Source: Pedobacter sp. MC2016-14
GTDB lineage: Bacteria; Bacteroidota; Bacteroidia; Sphingobacteriales; Sphingobacteriaceae
Reading direction: 5' to 3'
DNA: 64,000 nucleotides
Assembly: GCF_020991475.1 (NCBI RefSeq)
Contig: NZ_JAJMPA010000001.1
Coordinates: 1,550,001 to 1,614,000 of the forward strand
Part shown: positions 38,369-47,883 of the stretch, in pieces
How the letters are laid out: each line of letters starts with the position of its first letter
Position numbering within the stretch: the stretch's first letter is position 1
Position numbers and translations under genes: made by a program
Notes under the pieces: generated by a model
Seen by the model: the letters and a program-made list of their open reading frames with translations, nothing else
Database searches by the model: none
Told to the model about the DNA's origin: nothing

Positions 38369-38399
38369 TTTGATGCTACAAGGGGGCAGCCTATCTTTG
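38369..38399 (+). promoter_or_regulatory. Bacteroidota-type promoter of the bacilliredoxin gene
   Basis: TTTG at 38369-38372 and TATCTTTG at 38392-38399 are separated by 19 bp, matching the -33 TTTG / -7 TAnnTTTG consensus. Transcription should begin near 38406, giving a ~28-nt leader before ATG 38434. The rest of the 368-bp divergent region (38066-38433) shows no gene. Confidence 0.65.
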
Positions 38400-38433
38400 C
38401 ATTATTCAAAAAGAAAATTAAAGAAATAAAGAT

Positions 38434-38844
38434 ATGTATCCAGAATATTTAGTAGAACCTATGCGTGCAGAATTGACCAAAGTAGGTTTTGAAGAAATGA
38501 AAACTGCGGCAGATGTAGACAGCGCTATTCAGTCTGAAGGGACTGTGTTTGTTGTGGTAAATTCTGTATGCGGTTGCGCTGCTGCAAACGCACGTCCGGC
38601 AGCACGTTTGGCTGCTGCCAATGAAAAACACCCGACTAAATTAATCACCGTTTTTGCAGGTATGGAGAAAGAAGCTGTAGACCGCGCAAGAGGTTATATG
38701 ATTCCTTTCCCGCCATCATCACCTTCAATGGCGCTGTTTAAAGATGGTAAATTGGTACACATGATTGAGCGTCATCAAATTGAAGGTCGTCCGGCACAAA
38801 TGATTGCCGATAGCCTGATTGGTGCTTTTGATCAGTATTGCTAA
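38434..38844 (+). CDS. Bacilliredoxin (BrxA/BrxB family)
   Basis: 136-aa thioredoxin-like protein with the C-G-C active-site motif (VNSVCGCAAANARPAARLA) in place of CxxC, plus PFPPSSPSMALF, as in BrxA/BrxB (YphP/YqiW). In Firmicutes these remove bacillithiol from proteins; in Bacteroidota the partner thiol is also thought to be bacillithiol in many species. Single gene with its own promoter and a strong terminator. Confidence 0.93.
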   Translation: MYPEYLVEPMRAELTKVGFEEMKTAADVDSAIQSEGTVFVVVNSVCGCAAANARPAARLAAANEKHPTKLITVFAGMEKEAVDRARGYMIPFPPSSPSMALFKDGKLVHMIERHQIEGRPAQMIADSLIGAFDQYC

Positions 38845-38877
38845 AAATTGAAAGGCTTTAAGGGCTGATCTCATTAC

Positions 38878-38916
38878 AAAAGAAGCCAGTGTTTTTTATG
38901 AACACTGGCTTCTTTT
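38878..38916. terminator. Strong bidirectional terminator
   Basis: A 16-bp perfect stem, AAAAGAAGCCAGTGTT (38878-38893) with its complement at 38901-38916, and a 7-nt loop. It serves the bacilliredoxin gene and the convergent serine hydrolase gene. Confidence 0.92.
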
Positions 38917-38922
38917 ATTCAA

Positions 38923-40674
38923 CTACTTTGTGCCCTTGTCAATTGCCTTGTTGATCACCTCCTGAATTCTTGCCCTGATTCTTAATTTTCCGAGCTTTTC
39001 AGATACCGTAGGGTTAATTCTGTTGGATAAGAACACATACACCAGACCTCTGGTTGGGTCAACCCAAACACAAGTGCCGGTATAGCCTGTATGTCCGTAA
39101 GTTTGTGGCGAAGCATTGTCGGCCGGATAGCGGTTACTTGCCAGTGGGTCCCACCTGTCAAATCCCAATCCCCTTCTACTTACATCAGATTGCTTTGCGG
39201 TAAACCGATCCACAGTTTGAGGGAAGAAGTACTCCTGGCCACCGTAAGCACCTTTATTTAAAAACATCTGATATAAAATGGCTACATCATTGGCACTCGC
39301 AAATAAGCCCGCATGACCAGATACACCTCCCACCAGGGCAGCGCCCTGATCGTGAACGTAACCTAAAAGCAAAGTCTTCCTAAAATAGGTGTCATTTTCT
39401 GTAGGTACAATCTGATCTTTGCTAAAGCGGTTTCTGGGTAAAAAGCCGGCTGTTTGCATTCCCAATGGTCCATAGAAATTTTCCTGCACATATTGGTTCA
39501 GCGGTTTGCCACTAATCCGCTCCACAATATCTTTCATCACATACATGCTGATGTCACTGTAAACATATTTACCCCTGGTTTTAATTGGGGCGTTTAACAT
39601 TTTGGGCCACATCACCTCCTTGAAATAATCTTTGCGTACATAATATCCATCTGCTACCTTGGTAGGGAAGGCAGAAGAAGAATCTGAACTATGGTCAGTA
39701 GCCTTAATGGCATCCTGAAAAGGAATGTAGGGGATAAAGCCGGCCTGGTGTAACATCACTTCGCGCACGCTGATGTTGTTCATGGCTGTAGTTCTCGCTT
39801 TTGGGATGTAAGCGCCAATATTGGTGTCCAGATTTAATTTTTGTTCCTGTACCAGTCTCATTACAGTAGGTGTAGTGGCCGTGGTTTTAGTCAGAGAAGC
39901 AAGGTCAAAAATGTCGGTTACCTGATCCGGCATTACCGCATCGTAAGTATGGTTTCCATAAGCCTTGTTAAAAATCACTTTGCCGTCTTTTGCTACCAGT
40001 ACCACCAGTCCGGGCGCAGCTCTTTCTGTAATGGTCTCCTGGGCAATTTTATCAATTTCCAGCAGGTCATCGGCATTTACGCCAGCATCTTCAGGAACGG
40101 TATATTTTAAGCGTGTCGCATAGCTGCCGCCTATGCCAATCCCTCCAAAAATCATTTGAGGGACTATAGCTGCGGCCTCCGCGTCACTCTGTCTGCTCCA
40201 TATAATAGGGGTGTTGCTTAAATTGAAGTTCATTAAGGTATTGCCAGAACTAAATAAGCCTATAATCACTTGTTTGCTCTTTGATAGTGTCTGTACAAAA
40301 CTCATGTACTTTGGATTACTTATTTGCGGCTCCGAAAGCATAATCATCACCGTATTAAAGTACTTCAGGTCATCTTCCAGTTCATTAAGTGTAGCCGAAT
40401 TTTTGTACTTTTCGGCATCAAAAGAAGTAACCCTGGTATACTTATTTAAAAGGCTATCCGTAATGCGCTGATAGCTGAACCCAAGATTTACAGAAGCTAT
40501 GTTTTTTTGCTGTAATTCAAGCAAAGGGATCACCTTATTCTGGTTATTTAAGAGGCTTGTATTACGGATAATGGTGTTGATAATATTTAAACGCGTTTCG
40601 TTTTTTTTGTGTTCCTGCGCACAGGCATTTAAGGTAAATATTACAGTAAGTAATAAAATGTAGGCTTTTCTCAT
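38923..40674 (-). CDS. Lipoprotein serine hydrolase (beta-lactamase family) with partial GH3-like N-domain
   Basis: 583-aa predicted lipoprotein: signal MRKAYILLLTVIFTLNAC with lipobox cysteine. Residues about 25-180 resemble the C-terminal alpha/beta domain of family 3 glycoside hydrolases; residues about 190-580 are a class C beta-lactamase/PBP-like serine hydrolase with S-x-x-K in LASLTKTTAT and Y-x-N-type YSD in KYVYSDISMYV. In Bacteroidota, fusions of a whole GH3 enzyme to this domain are common; here the GH3 catalytic barrel is absent. Probable role in peptidoglycan or muropeptide hydrolysis. ATG 40674 is chosen because it begins the signal peptide. Confidence 0.87.
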   Translation of the reverse strand: MRKAYILLLTVIFTLNACAQEHKKNETRLNIINTIIRNTSLLNNQNKVIPLLELQQKNIASVNLGFSYQRITDSLLNKYTRVTSFDAEKYKNSATLNELEDDLKYFNTVMIMLSEPQISNPKYMSFVQTLSKSKQVIIGLFSSGNTLMNFNLSNTPIIWSRQSDAEAAAIVPQMIFGGIGIGGSYATRLKYTVPEDAGVNADDLLEIDKIAQETITERAAPGLVVLVAKDGKVIFNKAYGNHTYDAVMPDQVTDIFDLASLTKTTATTPTVMRLVQEQKLNLDTNIGAYIPKARTTAMNNISVREVMLHQAGFIPYIPFQDAIKATDHSSDSSSAFPTKVADGYYVRKDYFKEVMWPKMLNAPIKTRGKYVYSDISMYVMKDIVERISGKPLNQYVQENFYGPLGMQTAGFLPRNRFSKDQIVPTENDTYFRKTLLLGYVHDQGAALVGGVSGHAGLFASANDVAILYQMFLNKGAYGGQEYFFPQTVDRFTAKQSDVSRRGLGFDRWDPLASNRYPADNASPQTYGHTGYTGTCVWVDPTRGLVYVFLSNRINPTVSEKLGKLRIRARIQEVINKAIDKGTK

Positions 40675-40762
40675 ATGATAACCATAAAGATATAAAAACT
40701 GTACCAATCTCTTTAAGTAAGCCTTATTTTAGTTAAATTAGCAACTTTTACCAGAGATACAG

Positions 40763-42667
40763 ATGTCAGATATCATACAGCTTCTACCAGACAGTGTTGC
40801 CAATCAGATTGCCGCGGGTGAAGTGGTACAAAGGCCGGCATCGGCCGTGAAGGAGCTGTTGGAAAACGCATTAGACGCCGGGGGGAATAAAATACAACTC
40901 ATTCTTAAAGATGCCGGAAAAGCCTTGATTCAGGTAATTGACAATGGTTGTGGAATGAGTGTTACCGATGCCAGGATGTGCTTTGAGCGTCATGCAACTT
41001 CTAAAGTACGCAAGGCAGAAGACCTTTTTGCCATTCGGACAATGGGCTTTAGGGGAGAAGCCATGGCTTCCATTGCAGCTATTGCCCAGGTAGAAATGAA
41101 GACCCGGAGGCATGAAGATGAACTTGGTACCCTAATAGAAATTGAAGGTTCTTCAGTAATCAATCAGGAGCCCGTAGCCACTGCTGCAGGAACCAGCATC
41201 TGTGTTAAAAACTTATTTTACAATACGCCTGCACGCCGGAATTTCCTGAAAAGTAATCCTGCAGAGATGCGCCATATCATGGATGAATTTCAGCGCGTAG
41301 CGCTGGCTAATCCGGCCATTGCATTTACGCTGCACCATGATGGGATAGAAGTCTTTCGTCTTCCTGCCTCCACACTCAAACAACGTATTGTTCATTTATT
41401 TGGCAACAATTACAATGAGCGGTTAATTCCGGTTGAAGAAGAAACCACCATCATCAATTTAAAAGGATTTATAGGGAAACCCGAATTTGCCAAAAGGACG
41501 CGTGGCGAGCAATTCTTTTTTGTAAACAACAGGTTTATCAAAGATGCCTATTTAAACCACGCAGTAAATAAAGCCTATGAGGAACTGCTGGCAGACGATG
41601 TTTTTCCACTTTACGTGCTGTTCATTGATATAGATCCCGCAAAGATCGACGTTAATGTACACCCCACTAAAACTGAAATCAAATACCTCGAAGAAAAGTC
41701 TATTTATGCCATTATTCATTCGGCAGTTAAGCGCTCATTAGGGAGGTTTAACATCAGCCCTACAATAGATTTTGATCAGGAAACAGGGTTTAGCGCAATG
41801 ATTACGCCTAAGCCTTTAGAAGATGTCATTCCGCCAACCATCAGTTTTAATCCTGAATTTAATCCTTTTGCCGGAGATCAGCAGGGTTCTTCCGGAGAAT
41901 CTAATGACCGGTTTGAGCGCAAGGAAAGCTATGGTGCTTACGCTTCTTTTTCAAAAAGCTATGGTTCCGGAGGCAATATGGCGCCAAGTGCAAAAAACTG
42001 GGGTTCTTTATACGAAATCGCCAACCATGCCACTGCCGAACAAGCCAGTATGGATTTGCCGGGGAGCGGCAAAGAGGAAACTTTTGCACCCTTGCAAAAG
42101 CAATACATGCAGCTGCACAACCGTTATATCATTTCACAAATCAAATCAGGTTTAATGGTAATTGACCAGCAGGCAGCGCACGAGCGTATCCTTTACGAAC
42201 GCTTTATTGTACATCTGGAAGACAGAAAAGGTGCTTCACAGCAGAGCTTGTTCCCGCAAACAGTTACGCTTAGTCCTAATGATTACGAACTGGCTAAGAG
42301 TTTGCTGGATGACATCAAAAGCCTTGGTTTTGAAGTGCGTGAATTTGGTAAAAACACCTTGGTGATTGAAGGGATCCCTGTAGATCTGGGAAGCGCCAAT
42401 ATTAATGAAACGCAGCTTTTTGAACACCTGATTGAAGGCTTTAAAAACTCACAGCAAGAGTTGAAGCTGGATAAGCGGGATGCGCTGGCAAGAAGTATGG
42501 CAAGGAACAGTGCCATTAAAAATGGGACCAGCCTTGGACAGGAGGAAATGAATACCTTGATTGAGCAGCTTTTTGCCTGTAAAACGCCTAACTTTAGCAT
42601 CAGCGGCAAGCCTGTAATCCAGACCATTGGTTTGACTGAATTGGATAAGAAATTTGATAAATCATAA
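40763..42667 (+). CDS. mutL: DNA mismatch repair protein MutL
   Basis: 634-aa MutL. N-terminal GHKL ATPase motifs ELLENALDAG, DNGCGM and TMGFRGEAMASI are intact, followed by a linker rich in Ser/Gly/Pro (about 355-440) and the C-terminal dimerisation domain. At D468 the endonuclease-type motif reads DQQAAHERILYE rather than the usual DQHAxxExxxxE, and the late zinc-binding CPHGRP block reads SISGKP. First gene of a run with two rhomboids and an EEP hydrolase, whose start codons abut or overlap. Confidence 0.96.
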   Translation: MSDIIQLLPDSVANQIAAGEVVQRPASAVKELLENALDAGGNKIQLILKDAGKALIQVIDNGCGMSVTDARMCFERHATSKVRKAEDLFAIRTMGFRGEAMASIAAIAQVEMKTRRHEDELGTLIEIEGSSVINQEPVATAAGTSICVKNLFYNTPARRNFLKSNPAEMRHIMDEFQRVALANPAIAFTLHHDGIEVFRLPASTLKQRIVHLFGNNYNERLIPVEEETTIINLKGFIGKPEFAKRTRGEQFFFVNNRFIKDAYLNHAVNKAYEELLADDVFPLYVLFIDIDPAKIDVNVHPTKTEIKYLEEKSIYAIIHSAVKRSLGRFNISPTIDFDQETGFSAMITPKPLEDVIPPTISFNPEFNPFAGDQQGSSGESNDRFERKESYGAYASFSKSYGSGGNMAPSAKNWGSLYEIANHATAEQASMDLPGSGKEETFAPLQKQYMQLHNRYIISQIKSGLMVIDQQAAHERILYERFIVHLEDRKGASQQSLFPQTVTLSPNDYELAKSLLDDIKSLGFEVREFGKNTLVIEGIPVDLGSANINETQLFEHLIEGFKNSQQELKLDKRDALARSMARNSAIKNGTSLGQEEMNTLIEQLFACKTPNFSISGKPVIQTIGLTELDKKFDKS

Positions 42668-43405
42668 ATGAATAATATATATATACCTCCTGTTACCAAA
42701 AACCTGCTGATTATAAATATCCTGTTTTTTGCTGCTACATATGTTTTTGAATCTAATGGTATTAATTTAGGTTTTTATCTGGGAGCTGTTTATTTTGATT
42801 CTCCCATGTTCAGCATATGGCAGCCCATTACCTATATGTTTATGCATGGGGGTTTGGCCCATATCTTTTTTAACATGTTTGCTTTGTATTCCTTTGGTTC
42901 CATCCTGGAAGGACATTGGGGCGCAAAACGATTCCTGAATTTTTATTTGATTACCGGCCTTGGCGCACTGGCATTACAATGGGGTGTTCAAGCTTTTGAG
43001 GTTTATCAGATTACAGGATCAGTGTTTAATCCAAGCTCAATAACGGTTGATCTTGCAGAAGGGATGTCAACATTACACATGTCGGGCTTAAGCGAGCAAG
43101 CGGCCGATACATTTAGAAGCATCTATACGGTACCTATGGTAGGGGCTTCAGGCGCTATATTTGGACTTCTGATTGCCTTTGGGATGTTATATCCAGATGC
43201 TGAACTGATGCTGTTGTTTATCCCTGTTCCGGTTAAAGCTAAATACGTCATTCCTGTATATATACTTGTAGAACTAAGCCTGGGCGTAGCGAACCTGCCT
43301 GGAGATTCCATCGCCCATTATGCCCATATTGGTGGTGCGCTCATTGGTTTTATCCTTGTAAAGTTATGGCGCAATAAAAATACATTTTACGACTACTATG
43401 AATAA
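42668..43405 (+). CDS. Rhomboid family intramembrane serine protease (first of pair)
   Basis: 245 aa with six membrane helices. The loop histidine/asparagine motif HGGLAHIFFNMFALYSFG, catalytic serine in GASGAIFGLL and catalytic histidine in HYAHIGGALIGF define an active rhomboid. The ATG directly follows the mutL stop and the last 8 bp overlap the second rhomboid, so translation is probably coupled. Substrate unknown. Confidence 0.94.
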   Translation: MNNIYIPPVTKNLLIINILFFAATYVFESNGINLGFYLGAVYFDSPMFSIWQPITYMFMHGGLAHIFFNMFALYSFGSILEGHWGAKRFLNFYLITGLGALALQWGVQAFEVYQITGSVFNPSSITVDLAEGMSTLHMSGLSEQAADTFRSIYTVPMVGASGAIFGLLIAFGMLYPDAELMLLFIPVPVKAKYVIPVYILVELSLGVANLPGDSIAHYAHIGGALIGFILVKLWRNKNTFYDYYE

Positions 43406-44294
43406 TAATATTTTTCAGGAGCTCAAGTTTAAGGTTTTTAAGTCGGGTAATCCAGTTGCCTTTTATATAGGTATAAATGTGATCATTTACGTGCTTACAG
43501 CATTGATTGGCGTGGGGATTATGTTAGGTAAAGGCAGCTTGGACCTGGATGAACTGATCCGTGAGTACTTTGGCTTTCCATCTTCTTTTGCAGCATTGCC
43601 TTTACGCTTCTATACCCTGCTCACATTCCAGTTTTTTCATCAGGGTTTCCTGCATTTATTATTCAACATGCTTGGCCTCTTTTGGCTGGGACAGATTTTT
43701 CTGGATTTTTTAAAGCCTCGCCAATTTCATTTTGTGTACCTGTTTTCAGGTGCATCAGGAGCATTGGTCTTTTTGTTGGGTTTTAATGTATTCCCGGTTT
43801 TTGCAGCTGCTGCCGGTTCTGCAACAATCATCGGTGCTTCGGCATCTGTAATGGGTATTGTGGTGGCCACAGCTACCTTGCTGCCAAATTATGCCATTCG
43901 GTTAATTCTTTTTGGCGATGTTAAGCTTAAGTACCTCGCCCTTGCCTATGTGGTACTTGATCTAATCGGTATTGGCTCCGCAAATGCAGGAGGTAGTTTT
44001 GCACACCTTGGTGGGGCACTATTTGGATTTATGTACATCAAAATGCTTCAGAATGGTACAGATTGGAGTACAATCTTTAACACTTCCCAATGGTTCAAAA
44101 AGAAATCAAAATTAAAGGTTGTCAAAAACGAAAACTACAGGTCTTCCGTAAATACCAGAAACAGGTCTGAAGCCTCAGATAAAGTAAACCAGCAGGTAAT
44201 TGATTCCATTTTGGATAAGATTTCTAAAAGTGGGTACGATAAACTGAGTAAGGAAGAAAAAGAGACGCTGTTTAAAGCAAGTAAACATTCTTAA
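43398..44294 (+). CDS. Rhomboid family intramembrane serine protease with cytosolic tail
   Basis: 298 aa. Catalytic serine in GASASVMGIVV and histidine in SFAHLGGALFGF, with HQGFLHLLFNMLGLFWLG in the second helix. The C-terminal ~80 residues are soluble and end in ILDKISKSGYDKLSKEEK, a small helical domain frequent in Bacteroidota rhomboids. It overlaps the first rhomboid by 8 bp and precedes the EEP hydrolase by 2 bp. Confidence 0.93.
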   Translation: MNNNIFQELKFKVFKSGNPVAFYIGINVIIYVLTALIGVGIMLGKGSLDLDELIREYFGFPSSFAALPLRFYTLLTFQFFHQGFLHLLFNMLGLFWLGQIFLDFLKPRQFHFVYLFSGASGALVFLLGFNVFPVFAAAAGSATIIGASASVMGIVVATATLLPNYAIRLILFGDVKLKYLALAYVVLDLIGIGSANAGGSFAHLGGALFGFMYIKMLQNGTDWSTIFNTSQWFKKKSKLKVVKNENYRSSVNTRNRSEASDKVNQQVIDSILDKISKSGYDKLSKEEKETLFKASKHS

Positions 44295-44296
44295 AA

Positions 44297-45412
44297 TTGA
44301 TGAAAAAATCCAAAACGACTTTTTTTAATAAGCTGCTGGGCTTTATTGCAGTCATTTTGGCTATTTCGCTTATATTGGGGATGCTGGCCGGCAGCATAGA
44401 TCCAAGGACAAATAAGTATATCCCATTTTTCGGACTGGCTTATCCCTACCTTTTAGTCCTTAATGTTTTAACCGCTTTATTTTGGTTGCTCCGCAAAAGA
44501 ATTATCTATGCAGTACTTACCGTAGCATTGATATTTGCAGGTAACCGTGTGTTTATTGCCACATTTAGTTTTAAAGGAACTGAAGGCGCAGGGCCTAAAA
44601 AGGATACAACGCTTTTGCGGATGATGACCTACAATGTTCACAATTTCAAGCCTTACGAGCCCGGTAATTCAGATTCCGTAAAGAATCAAATCCTTAACCT
44701 GGTGAGAACGGAAGACCCGGATGTAATTGCCTTTCAGGAATATTTTACCAGAAAGAAGGGCGCATTTGACCTCACCGATAGTTTAAAACGGATCTTAAAG
44801 ACCAAGCATTATTACTTTGTGCCCTCTCAAAAGAATGATTATGAGGCTATGGGACTCGCTATTTTTTCAAAATATGCCATAAAAGATAAAGGCACCATTT
44901 GGTTTGATGCCAACCATAGCGGCAATTCAAGTATTTATGTAGACCTGGAAGTAAATAAAAAGTTAATCCGCATTTATAATGTACACCTGCAGTCCATTTC
45001 CTTTGTAAAACAGGACTACGAGTACCTGGATAAGGTAAAGAAGAAGATGGATGCGGAGATTGTGCCTTCCAGAAGGATTATAGGAATGCTTAAATCTGCT
45101 TTTTTAAAGAGAAGTGCCCAGGTAGATTTAATGAAGGCGCACATGAAGACCTGCACAAGTCCTTATTTAATTGCGGGTGATTTTAACGATACGCCTGCTT
45201 CCTATGCGGTTACACAACTTACTAAATCGTTGCAGAAAACCTTTGTAAAAAAAGGAGAAGGCTTCGGTACCACCTACAATGGCAAATTTCCCAATTTTCA
45301 AATCGACTATATCGCCGTAACTAAAGATATCGAAGTCATCAATCACCGGGTTATCGAAGCTAAACTTTCTGACCATTTTCCGCTTAGAAGTGATTTGAGA
45401 TTAACCCCCTAA
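44297..45412 (+). CDS. Membrane-anchored endonuclease/exonuclease/phosphatase family protein
   Basis: 371 aa: three hydrophobic N-terminal helices (to about residue 95), then a DNase I-like EEP domain with MTYNVHNF, IAFQEYF, AGDFNDTPASY and SDHFPLRSDL, the usual metal and catalytic residues. These membrane-anchored EEP proteins may act on phospholipids, nucleotides or nucleic acid; substrate unknown. It lies 2 bp after the second rhomboid, in the mutL-rhomboid run. Confidence 0.9.
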   Translation: MMKKSKTTFFNKLLGFIAVILAISLILGMLAGSIDPRTNKYIPFFGLAYPYLLVLNVLTALFWLLRKRIIYAVLTVALIFAGNRVFIATFSFKGTEGAGPKKDTTLLRMMTYNVHNFKPYEPGNSDSVKNQILNLVRTEDPDVIAFQEYFTRKKGAFDLTDSLKRILKTKHYYFVPSQKNDYEAMGLAIFSKYAIKDKGTIWFDANHSGNSSIYVDLEVNKKLIRIYNVHLQSISFVKQDYEYLDKVKKKMDAEIVPSRRIIGMLKSAFLKRSAQVDLMKAHMKTCTSPYLIAGDFNDTPASYAVTQLTKSLQKTFVKKGEGFGTTYNGKFPNFQIDYIAVTKDIEVINHRVIEAKLSDHFPLRSDLRLTP

Positions 45413-45426
45413 TTTTTTTACATTTG
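45394..45426 (+). promoter_or_regulatory. Bacteroidota-type promoter of cysS
   Basis: TTTG at 45394-45397 and TACATTTG at 45419-45426 are 21 bp apart, fitting the -33/-7 consensus. The -33 element lies inside the end of the EEP gene. Transcription would start near 45433, leaving a ~47-nt leader before cysS. Confidence 0.6.
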
Positions 45427-45479
45427 CAAACCCGGAATTTAACAGGTGTAAACTTCCGGCCATATAAAATAATACTTTA

Positions 45480-46952
45480 ATGAAAGACGGCTTACAGCTC
45501 TACAATACCCTTACCAGAAAGAAAGAACCTTTTGAACCCTTAAATGCGCCTCATGTTGGGATGTATGTTTGTGGCCCTACTGTGTATAGTGACGTGCATC
45601 TGGGTAACTGTCGCACCTTTATTTCCTTTGATTTAATTTTTAGGTACCTTAAATACCTGGGTTATAAAGTTCGTTATGTAAGGAACATTACGGATGCCGG
45701 ACATTTAGAGGGTGATCGTGATGAAGGGGATGACAAATTTGCTAAAAGAGCCAAGCTGGAGCAATTGGAGCCAATGGAAATTGTTCAGAAGTATACCCTT
45801 GGGTTCCATGAGGTACTGGCCATGTTCAATACCCTTCCACCAAGCATCGAGCCCACTGCTACAGGCCATATAATTGAGCAAATAGGCATGATCCAAGAAA
45901 TTTTGGAAAATGGGTATGCTTACGAAATTGATGGTAATGTTTACTTTGACGTTGAGAAATACAGCGAAACCTATAACTATACCATTTTAACCAATAGAAA
46001 CCTGGAAGACATGCTGGCCAACACGCGTGAACTTGGTGGGCAGAATGAGAAAAAGGGCAGACTTGATTTTGCGCTTTGGATAAAAGCTAAGCCAGAAACT
46101 TTAATGCGTTGGGCATCTCCCTGGGGAGAAGGTTTTCCGGGCTGGCACATTGAGTGTTCAGCAATGAGTTCTAAATACCTTGGCCGTGAGTTTGATATTC
46201 ATGGTGGGGGAATGGACCTGGCTGCAACGCACCATACCAATGAAATTGCACAGTCCGAAGCTTGTAACCATGTACAACCTGCAAGATACTGGATGCATAC
46301 CAATATGCTTACTGTAAATGGCGTTAGGATGTCTAAAAGTGCAGGAAACGGCTTTTTACCCGGGCAGTTGTTTACCGGCGACCACGATTTGTTACGTAAG
46401 GGCTATAGTCCCATGACCGTTAAGTTCTTTATGCTGCAGGCGCATTACCGCAGTACGCTTGATTTTAGTAACGATGCATTAGATGCTTCTGAAAAAGGCT
46501 TCCGCAGGTTAATGAATGCGGTAAGCTTATTGGATAAACTTGTTCCAACGGAGCGAACTGACGAACAGGAATCTTTCAATATTGAAGAAATCAAAGCCAA
46601 TTGCCTTAAAGCAATGAATGATGATTTCAACAGTCCGGTGGTGATTGCAGAATTATTTGAAGCCGTGCGCATCATCAATACCGTTTACGATGGCAAAGGA
46701 CAGCTTTCAGCAACTGAATTGGAACAGTTAAAGCAACTCATGAACGATTTTGTATTTGATGTTTTTGGCTTAAAAGATGAAGACTCCTCCAATATAGAGC
46801 TTAATGCGGTATTGGATATGGTTATTGAATTAAGAAAAGCAGCCAAAGAAAATAAGGATTATGCTACTTCTGATAAAATCCGCATCGGTTTACAAAGCAT
46901 GGGCATACAACTAAAAGATAGTAAAGAAGGAACTACCTGGAGTAAATCATAA
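45480..46952 (+). CDS. cysS: Cysteinyl-tRNA synthetase
   Basis: 490-aa class I synthetase. The zinc cysteine and HIGH-like motif are in [19 protein letters not shown], further zinc ligands in WHIECSAMS and [11 protein letters not shown], and the KMSKS-like motif reads RMSKSAGN. Length and domain order are normal. It charges tRNA-Cys and should be essential. It has its own promoter within the preceding gene's end. Confidence 0.98.
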   Translation: MKDGLQLYNTLTRKKEPFEPLNAPHVGMYVCGPTVYSDVHLGNCRTFISFDLIFRYLKYLGYKVRYVRNITDAGHLEGDRDEGDDKFAKRAKLEQLEPMEIVQKYTLGFHEVLAMFNTLPPSIEPTATGHIIEQIGMIQEILENGYAYEIDGNVYFDVEKYSETYNYTILTNRNLEDMLANTRELGGQNEKKGRLDFALWIKAKPETLMRWASPWGEGFPGWHIECSAMSSKYLGREFDIHGGGMDLAATHHTNEIAQSEACNHVQPARYWMHTNMLTVNGVRMSKSAGNGFLPGQLFTGDHDLLRKGYSPMTVKFFMLQAHYRSTLDFSNDALDASEKGFRRLMNAVSLLDKLVPTERTDEQESFNIEEIKANCLKAMNDDFNSPVVIAELFEAVRIINTVYDGKGQLSATELEQLKQLMNDFVFDVFGLKDEDSSNIELNAVLDMVIELRKAAKENKDYATSDKIRIGLQSMGIQLKDSKEGTTWSKS

Positions 46953-46988
46953 ATAACCTATATTAGCAACGTTTTCAATTTAACACAT

Positions 46989-47855
46989 ATGACAAATAAA
47001 ATTATCGTTACCGCCCTTGCCGCATCATTTACTTTAGTAAGCATTGGCACATACGCCCAGCGCAGTGACAATAGCACCAAATCTTTAGTAAATGCAGAAC
47101 AAGAGTTTTCTGAAAGTGTAGCTAAAAACGGCACTAAAGAAGCATTTCATAAGTATGCTGCCACAGATGCTTTGTCTTTTACCCCAAATCCTGTAAATTC
47201 CAGAACATACTATGCTGCGCAGCCAGATATGAAAAACTTAAGCTGGAGCCCGGCTTTGGCAAAAGTATCTAAAAGTGGCGACTGGGGTTTTACCACTGGC
47301 CCTTATGTAATAGATGGAGAGAAAAAGGAATACGGACAATATTTAAGTGTTTGGAAAGCGGTAAACGGAAAATGGGAACTTAGCCTGGATATGGGTGTTT
47401 CGCACAATAAGCCTTTAAATAAGGTAGTTGTTCAGCATAAAGAACCAGCTGCTTTCTACAGGCCGCAATTTGCCAATGAAAAACAAATGGCTGCGGGAAG
47501 GGAAATTATCCTGACCACAGAAAAAACATTGGGCGCTACATTAAAATCTTATGGCGTTGCTGCATTTTCTGGTTTTCTGAATCCAGATGCGAGGGTTATT
47601 TTTCCCGGTCGTGAACCGATCATTGGAAAAGATAATGTTGTTGCTTTCTATAACGGAATGATGAGCAAAGTGGCTTTAAAAACTACTAAGGCTGATAAGG
47701 CATTGGGTGGTGATTTGGCTTATACCTACGGTTTGGCTACTGTAGACTATAAAGCAGATTTGAGAGAAAGTTTCAATTACATCTTCATCTACGAACGTCA
47801 GGCAGACCACAACTGGAACCTCATCGCACAAATTTATACGCCTGCAGAGCGCTAG
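46989..47855 (+). CDS. Secreted NTF2/SnoaL-like (DUF4440-type) protein
   Basis: 288 aa with a signal peptide (ALAASFTLVSIGTYAQ). Two tandem NTF2-like cone domains are suggested: one around EFSESVAKNGTKEAFHKYA and one near YGVAAFSGFLNPDARVIFPG, each ending in a WKAVNGKWEL- or QADHNWNLIAQIY-type strand. Function unknown; DUF4440 domains often bind small ligands. Independent gene 36 bp after cysS; the GDPD-like gene follows after 28 bp. Confidence 0.8.
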   Translation: MTNKIIVTALAASFTLVSIGTYAQRSDNSTKSLVNAEQEFSESVAKNGTKEAFHKYAATDALSFTPNPVNSRTYYAAQPDMKNLSWSPALAKVSKSGDWGFTTGPYVIDGEKKEYGQYLSVWKAVNGKWELSLDMGVSHNKPLNKVVVQHKEPAAFYRPQFANEKQMAAGREIILTTEKTLGATLKSYGVAAFSGFLNPDARVIFPGREPIIGKDNVVAFYNGMMSKVALKTTKADKALGGDLAYTYGLATVDYKADLRESFNYIFIYERQADHNWNLIAQIYTPAER

Positions 47856-47883
47856 TCAAATGCAGGGATTAGACTGATAAAGC

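Noticed and set aside
38066..38433. SAM or SAH riboswitch upstream of ahcY
   Set aside because: No helix set resembling a known SAM/SAH riboswitch was visible in the leader; the region is AT-rich and poorly structured.
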